The notes below the pieces were generated by a model that had not been told where the DNA came from, did no database searches, and worked only from the letters and a program-made list of their open reading frames with translations. The translations under genes and the position numbers were made by a program. From positions 217,788-281,787 of the forward strand of contig JAYKAV010002430.1 of NCBI GenBank assembly GCA_035582835.1: 64,000 nucleotides of DNA. Reading direction: 5' to 3'. The stretch comes from Phoebastria nigripes. Lineage: Eukaryota > Chordata > Aves > Procellariiformes > Diomedeidae. Shown in pieces: positions 48,501-64,000 of the stretch (position 1 is its first letter; every line of letters begins with the position of its first letter).

Positions 48501-51500
48501 TTTCAGACTGTTGATACGTGTTTGGCAATCTGGAGTCTCAGAGGAAGATTGAGGAGCGGTCCTGTGCAATGGCAAGAAAGAAACATTTCGAACTATACAG
48601 AATTAACTAAATATACAGTTGGAGCCTGAGAGTCTGGCTCATGTATACCTAAGGTAATCAGCCAATTATGAAGGGCCTGATGGACGAAAATATCCAATAG
48701 GATAATGTACAGGGAGGGACTGATGGAAACATCTGTGGTGCAGCTGAACTCCAGGATTTGCTATTTGATAACTGGCACAGCATTTGGTATCTTCCTCGCT
48801 GTCCCAATGAGAGCAACCAGGCTGAACCCTACAGCTGGGCGAGCCTGAACGAATTGGTCTTCTGAAGAGGAGAGATTAGAAACAGAGCTAGAAAACCGGT
48901 TACCCATGGGTCAACAACTGGGATTTGGGGTCCCAAAAGTGCCTGCAAAGCCAGTTCTCTGGGGTGGCAGTAATGCCATGGCAGAGGTGGCCTGACAGCC
49001 AGTAGAACCGGCAAACCATGGAAAAAATATAACTAGGAACTCTCTTTCCTAGACTAGAAACTGGCATGTATAGGTGAAAGGCCTTTTAAGAAGTAAACAT
49101 ACAGTTGCACGTGTATTTTAGGGAAAATTAGGGTGGCCGTGATATAGTAAAGCAATCCAGAGATCACAGTGAATTTGCAGGTGCTGCACTCACACAACAT
49201 GACCACACACTCGGCTTGATATCTGAGCCATTGGCTTCAGCTGCCAGCATGGCTTCACGCTCGGGTGGCAGGTAGCTGTTATACCTCCAGCAGATCTAAC
49301 TCTCCAACCATCCGCTTTCCGGGAGAGGTGTGCATAGGGTGAGCTGGACTAGCTTTCAGGAGTCCACCAAGGGCCAGCACAGCGTCAGGGTGGGAGATCG
49401 TATCTGGTGGGCTGTTAGATCTCCCACCCTAGCGTATAAAATGGCAGCCTCAAGCTGCAGCTCTGTAAAACGTGGTAACAGCTCCGTACTGCTGAAAGGA
49501 GAGGTCCTGTTTCTCCCCCCACCACAACAGGCTCCTGATGTCTAGGCAGTGTTAGCTCTACTGTATGCTGGGCAACTCTCTGAGCTGTTTTAGTTTGCTA
49601 CTCCAAGGGAAAACCTGCAGTTACCTGGTTTAGACCAACTAAAAACATAACATGCAAGTTCACCCCTCAGTGGGGGAGCGATTCTGCAGCTGGCAGTGAG
49701 GATGGAGACGGAAACCCCAAGCAGTTGGGTCAGCTAGCCCAAGGAACCACACCTTTTTTGGGTGAGATCCCCTGAGACAGCGTGAGCTGATCTATCAGCT
49801 TACTGCTCTTGAAAAGCCATACCGTCTCCTCCTCCTAGCTGTATCCTCCTGCTGTTTACCTTGTGCTGCTGCCACTGCTCATCAGACCTCTTTGTAAGCT
49901 GCTTTAAAGCATCACCTCAGCAGAAAACTAAGCCAGCACCATCTTTTAATTTTGCTTAGTGATCATAATCACACAGAAGACACTTTATTCTTGCAAGAAG
50001 ATTGTACCTGGCACAACGTGCTTTCATGGCACAGTTCCACTGGCATGAGGAAGCCGTGGAAGCTTCTGCTGTGTGCCTGGCTACAGGGAGGCATGGAAAA
50101 GCAGCGGCAACTGGGAGCCATGCCTGAGAAGATCAAACTCCGCTGGCCAGGACGCTCCAGGAGCAAGGAGCAGGATGAGTATGAAGTGGCCTATGGTCAA
50201 AATTGCAGAGNGTTTTGAAAGTCTCCAATATATAACAGACCATTAAATATATAGTAACTCATGTTTTAGAATCTGAAGGGCACTTTTCATGCATTTAAAC
50301 AAAATAAGGTTCCTAGCTATCCAGAAATGCATCTTCTTCTTATCTGCAGCTAAACTTGCTACCGGTTTGGTACTCAAAGTACTGAGCACTCTTTGCTTCC
50401 ATTTGCATTCATAAAAGCCGAGAGCACTTACCACCCAAGACCATATGTCTGCTTTTTTCTTGCAGGATGGGATTTTAAGATAACGGCAATCTTTACAGCC
50501 ACATCAGTCAGCACGCTACCAGCCAGGACAGCTTTTAACTCACCTGACAAAAGCAGGGTCTCTGACTACAAGATGGCCCATGTTTGGAAATTAAAAGGTG
50601 CCTGTTCCCAGGCAACCACATTAAGTGAAAAAAAAAAAAGTACCTACGACTTCTCCCATGAGTGGGAATGATTGTTGCTTGGACTGTGGTACAGACAGCC
50701 TGGATTTGGTACTGATGGCTTTTTCAGCATTGTTAAAGCTAGCAAAATTGAAGCAAGAAAAACTTGCTCGTTTGATGAAAGGTACTTCCCAGGAGTGCAA
50801 AACATACAACTTCAATATAATCAAAGTTGCTTTTACTGTACGTAAATTTTCTTGAATGGATGTAGACATGGCTGTCCATATTGGAGCTCTCCAGCAGAAA
50901 AGGCAGTGATAGCATGCTTTTAGACTACCTGCATCATACAAGTCTGAGATCTGAAGAGAAAAATCTATCTGTGGGTATAAATTAGGCCTTCACTGTGCCA
51001 GAGAGAGGCTCAAGACATACACAGTAAAGTAGGCTTGGCCATGAACACACCAGAATTTTCCTTTTGAGGCAGCCCAGGCAGTTGTCAGAGCCTCCAACGG
51101 GCCTTAGTTACCCTGACCAGCCTCAGCTGAGACCCTCACCCATGCACCCTCTTGCCAGTTGGTCCAGGAGCTCCGTTTAAGCTCAGGCCTGGGCCTTCAC
51201 ACCCTGCCTGAGCTACTTTGTAGTTGTAACTGCCTTCAACCCTGTCTCCCAGGTGTGCCTTGGACCTACACTGTAGCCTTGTCCCCAGTCCTCTCTCTGA
51301 GCTGCTCACTCTGGACCCGATTCATCACTTGGCCTCGTCTAGGACCGAGGTAAGTGCTGTTGGGGAAGGCCTGCCTGTGCTGCAGTCACCTTTGGCAGCC
51401 GTCTCGCCCTCCCTTGGGGAGCAGCCCTGCGCTCTCGGAAGGCAGGTAAAGGGTGGCCAGCAGAACAAGAGACCCATGTGCTAGAAGACACGATCCCCTT

Positions 51501-52099
51501 CCAGGAAAGGAAAAGAAAGGAGACCTCTCTGCTTTTGTAACTGTTCTGAACTATGCAGACTAACTAGAACAAGGTATCGATGGCAGGGGCTGATGCTTTG
51601 ATAAAGGAATGGCGTGGAAAACAACTAGTAGGGAGAGGCACTGCTTTCCAAACTATAAACTAACTACAGCCAACTATAAAAAGCTAGCTATAAACAGTAA
51701 CAATGGCAAAGTAAATACCACAGGAATCACTCGACAAGTTCCCTGCTCCGCTGTGAGCGAGTGTGTCCCTTGCTAAAGAAATGTTGTGTCCTGAAGTCCC
51801 AAGAGCAGTTCTTGAAAGCCTTCCCCGCTGTTTATTTACACTTCCAGACAGGCTGCTGTGGTGAACCGTGTCCTGCCGCCCCCGCTCTGCTCTGACGCCG
51901 GCTCTGGGCGGGCTGACAGCGCCCGCGGCCTCCCAGCCCGTACGTGTGGCAGGGCCGGGGAGGCACGACAGCCCCGCGGGAAGGGAAGGGCTCTGCTCGG
52001 CTCTCCCTGCAGGGCCCGGACGGCGATACCTCCCTCCCCCCGGCCCGGCCCGGCCCGGCCCGGCCCTTACCCGCCCGGCGGGGCGCGGCGCGCCGCCAT
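25905..52099 (-). CDS. TSNAXIP1: TSNAXIP1, translin-associated factor X interacting protein 1 (16 exons)
   Basis: The protein binds TSNAX (TRAX) and is mainly expressed in testis and ciliated cells in mammals. Exons in transcript order are 52099-52071, 48561-48471, 46777-46674, 45293-45170, 42412-42319, 38122-37926, 35300-35165, 34371-34202, 32795-32636, 32346-32216, 31227-31099, 29536-29375, 28500-28391, 27542-27419, 27083-26977 and 26133-25905. The joined frame is 2097 nt, 698 residues plus stop, against about 658-712 for human isoforms. Residues about 84-240 carry the conserved N-terminal domain ([33 protein letters not shown]). Residues about 150-365 look coiled-coil. The C-terminal half keeps [34 protein letters not shown] and [12 protein letters not shown]. 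It is tail-to-tail with CENPT and head-to-head with RANBP10, as in mammals. One intron has a GC donor. Confidence 0.96.
26977..27083 (-). CDS. TSNAXIP1: TSNAXIP1 exon 15
   Basis: It encodes [20 protein letters not shown] and [13 protein letters not shown], matching human DEEGQSEPFVQKLWEQYMDE and YLQQLKQELG. The acceptor is CTTTCAG and the donor AAC|GTAAGT. Confidence 0.95.
27419..27542 (-). CDS. TSNAXIP1: TSNAXIP1 exon 14
   Basis: It encodes [20 protein letters not shown] and [15 protein letters not shown], aligning with human STFPLKTEEQIQELM and ADLLNYRSLFME. The acceptor is CCATACAG and the donor GAA|GTAAGC. Confidence 0.95.
28391..28500 (-). CDS. TSNAXIP1: TSNAXIP1 exon 13 (GC donor)
   Basis: It encodes [20 protein letters not shown] and ends SGCLTSKQF. 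The downstream donor reads CAG|GCAAGA, a non-canonical GC-AG splice site in good consensus. It is the only break that keeps phase with exon 14 and the conserved QF motif. Confidence 0.9.
29375..29536 (-). CDS. TSNAXIP1: TSNAXIP1 exon 12
   Basis: It encodes [20 protein letters not shown] and [20 protein letters not shown], aligning with human FPDFFFNFLEHRFGPSDAMA and WAYTIFENI. Phase 0-0; donor AAG|GTAGGC. Confidence 0.96.
31099..31227 (-). CDS. TSNAXIP1: TSNAXIP1 exon 11
   Basis: It encodes [20 protein letters not shown], then [20 protein letters not shown]. The KKDVVNxLKDxWKE motif is conserved. The acceptor is ACCTAG and the donor CAG|GTTTGT. Confidence 0.95.
32216..32346 (-). CDS. TSNAXIP1: TSNAXIP1 exon 10
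   Basis: It encodes [20 protein letters not shown] and [16 protein letters not shown], closely matching the human GGPERWQMLAEGKNSDQLVD region. The acceptor is GTTGCAG and the donor TGG|GTATGT. Confidence 0.96.
32636..32795 (-). CDS. TSNAXIP1: TSNAXIP1 exon 9
   Basis: It encodes [20 protein letters not shown] and ends in [13 protein letters not shown]. The TPRPxW motif matches human STPRPDWTKC. The donor is CAG|GTGCCA. Confidence 0.95.
34202..34371 (-). CDS. TSNAXIP1: TSNAXIP1 exon 8
   Basis: It encodes [20 protein letters not shown], then [17 protein letters not shown]. This is a coiled-coil segment that matches human [17 protein letters not shown] and FGDVVPRRDFEMQEK. The donor is GAG|GTAAGC. 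Confidence 0.96.
35165..35300 (-). CDS. TSNAXIP1: TSNAXIP1 exon 7
   Basis: It encodes [20 protein letters not shown] and continues with [16 protein letters not shown]. It aligns with human VTKLRKNLAEEYLHYLSE. The acceptor is TTCCTGCAG and the donor GAG|GTAGAG. Confidence 0.95.
36715..36905 (+). mobile_element. CR1 LINE 3' fragment
   Basis: It contains CCTGGAACAGGCTGCCCAGG, a GGAGGTGGAGGATCACCAT-like block and ends near GATGATCCTTCCAAC, the usual CR1 3' text. It lies in TSNAXIP1 intron 6, directly before an LTR-like segment. Confidence 0.85.
36930..37425 (+). repeat. LTR-like dispersed repeat, copy A
   Basis: It starts TGTCAGGGCCCCAAGAACC and contains CTGATCAGCCTCAGCTG, TTTAAGCTCAGG and GTTGCAGTCACC. 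The same words recur in order at 51076-51446. It resembles an avian LTR in length and base make-up; the family is not assigned. Confidence 0.6.
37926..38122 (-). CDS. TSNAXIP1: TSNAXIP1 exon 6
   Basis: It encodes [20 protein letters not shown] followed by heptad-rich [20 protein letters not shown]. The TTTAG acceptor at 38123-38125 gives the conserved AHQ. A CAG eight bases further in would break phase. Confidence 0.95.
42319..42412 (-). CDS. TSNAXIP1: TSNAXIP1 exon 5
   Basis: It encodes [20 protein letters not shown] followed by [11 protein letters not shown], almost identical to the mammalian protein. The donor is G|GTAAGC. Confidence 0.96.
43600..44970 (+). mobile_element. CR1 LINE, 5'-truncated, with ORF2 reverse transcriptase remains
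   Basis: A 1.37-kb CR1 copy in TSNAXIP1 intron 4. The reverse transcriptase motifs [10 protein letters not shown] and [11 protein letters not shown] are clear. The catalytic FADD is FAGD at 44072-44083, and the frame breaks near 43765, so it is inactive. It ends with the typical ATTCTATGATTCTATG octamer repeat at 44952-44967. NN is present at 44616-44617. Confidence 0.96.
45170..45293 (-). CDS. TSNAXIP1: TSNAXIP1 exon 4
   Basis: It encodes [20 protein letters not shown] and ends NSQELKLQ, matching human AKPQYLEELENYLRKEL and STQELRLQ. The acceptor is TCTCTGCAG and the donor CAG|GTCTGA. The conserved N-terminal domain starts here. Confidence 0.94.
45464..45507. repeat. Poly(A) tract, 44 nt
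   Basis: An uninterrupted run of 44 A on the + strand, read as T44 in the TSNAXIP1 transcript. It lies about 170 nt upstream of the exon 4 acceptor. Confidence 0.95.
45870..46402. repeat. Imperfect long inverted repeat
   Basis: Sequence at about 45870-45955 recurs, reverse-complemented, at about 46315-46402. The best core is TGCACCAACAGGCTCTGCAA, with similarity spreading to the TTTAGGTGCCTG block. The spacer is about 360 nt. It may be a foldback element or two opposed copies of one repeat. Confidence 0.6.
46674..46777 (-). CDS. TSNAXIP1: TSNAXIP1 exon 3
   Basis: The exon encodes [20 protein letters not shown] followed by KPC. This aligns with the human N-terminal text GGHLSPWPTYTSGQTILQN and RKPC. 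The acceptor is TCTTTTCAG and the donor AG|GTAAGT. Confidence 0.9.
48471..48561 (-). CDS. TSNAXIP1: TSNAXIP1 exon 2
   Basis: A strong pyrimidine tract and TTGCACAG acceptor precede [20 protein letters not shown] and [10 protein letters not shown]. The donor is CGG|GTGAGT. Phases fit both neighbours. I cannot recall a mammalian counterpart for this stretch. Confidence 0.68.
49387..49430. repeat. Perfect 13-bp hairpin
   Basis: AGGGTGGGAGATC at 49387-49399 is mirrored by GATCTCCCACCCT at 49418-49430, with an 18-nt loop. A TATAAAA lies 4-5 nt downstream. It is within TSNAXIP1 intron 1. Confidence 0.85.
49431..51075. other. TSNAXIP1 intron 1 segment, nothing recognised
   Basis: No exon in phase, no named repeat and no RNA gene was seen. 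There are A/T-rich stretches and short open frames without coding character. Confidence 0.55.
51076..51446 (+). repeat. LTR-like dispersed repeat, copy B
   Basis: It starts TGTCAGAGCCTCC and shares CTGACCAGCCTCAGCTGA, TTTAAGCTCAGG, TGCAGTCACC and GCAGCCCTG in order with copy A at 36930. It lies about 400 bp from the CpG island of the shared promoter. Confidence 0.6.
52041..52065 (-). repeat. (GGGCC)5 pentanucleotide repeat
   Basis: Five CGGCC units on the + strand, read as GGGCC on the TSNAXIP1 strand. The repeat starts about 5 nt inside intron 1, immediately after the GTAAGG donor. Confidence 0.92.
52071..52099 (-). CDS. TSNAXIP1: TSNAXIP1 exon 1 coding part
   Basis: The ATG at 52099-52097 has a good context (ACTATGG). 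It encodes MAARRAPPG plus two bases before donor GG|GTAAGG. Phase 2 is exactly what exon 2 needs. An upstream ATG at 52136 is out of frame. No transcript evidence is available, so the start is inferred. Confidence 0.65.
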
Positions 52100-52399
52100 A
52101 GTCCGCACCGCCCGCGCTGTTTACACCCGTCGCCATGGAGACGCCCCCTCCAGGACCCCCTCGCGTGCCGCCATAGCTGCCCCGGCAGCGCCTGACGCGC
52201 TGGTGCCGCTCGCCAGCCGCCGCAGCCCCGGCGCGGCCCAGCCCCGCCCCGGCGGGACGCGGGTTCTGCGGAGCGGCCGAGCCTGGGGCGAGGCCGCCGG
52301 AACGGCGCTGCCCGCCCCCCCTTGGCGAGGCGGCCGAAACCGGCCCCTGCGCGGAGGCGGCCGGCGGACGCCGGCAGGCGCGAGGCGGACCCTCGGNAC

Positions 52400-64000
<11,601 letters not shown>

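Overview
This window is vertebrate nuclear DNA, almost certainly from a bird. It has long introns with GT-AG splice sites, CpG-island promoters, chicken-repeat-1 (CR1) LINE fragments ending in the ATTCTATG octamer, and an avian-type LTR with an internal minisatellite. Many isolated N bases suggest a draft assembly. The gene content matches the block RANBP10 - TSNAXIP1 - CENPT, which in human lies on 16q22.1 in the same relative orientations. I expect this to be the counterpart of chicken chromosome 11, but that is inference and the species cannot be named.

Layout. Positions 1-20824 (+ strand) hold CENPT, the centromere protein T gene. Its 5' end is cut off by the window edge. Fifteen exons join in one open frame of 706 residues and end in the histone-fold domain. 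Positions 20825-25880 are a tail-to-tail intergenic gap containing the CENPT poly(A) signal, an LTR with minisatellite repeats and no gene I can support. Positions 25905-52099 (- strand) hold TSNAXIP1 (translin-associated factor X interacting protein 1). Sixteen exons join in frame to 698 residues, apparently complete. Positions about 51850-53250 form a CpG island that serves as a shared head-to-head promoter. Positions 52700-64000 (+ strand) hold the start of RANBP10, with exons 1 and 2 followed by an intron that runs past the window end.

The exon models were derived by reading splice sites, checking that codon phases join, and comparing with remembered vertebrate orthologues. Both complete-frame sums (2070 nt for CENPT exons 2-15, 2097 nt for TSNAXIP1) are multiples of three. 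The genes are neighbours but not a pathway: CENPT acts at the kinetochore, TSNAXIP1 is mainly germ-cell and ciliary, and RANBP10 is a Ran-binding/CTLH-type scaffold.

I did not find a new multi-gene system. The best leads are: a perfect 12-bp inverted pair of ZNF143/THAP11-like sites in the shared promoter; a GC-AG intron in TSNAXIP1; five consecutive frame-neutral exons in CENPT; an out-of-frame upstream ORF and a GGGCC repeat at TSNAXIP1 exon 1; and several unclassified inverted or dispersed repeats.
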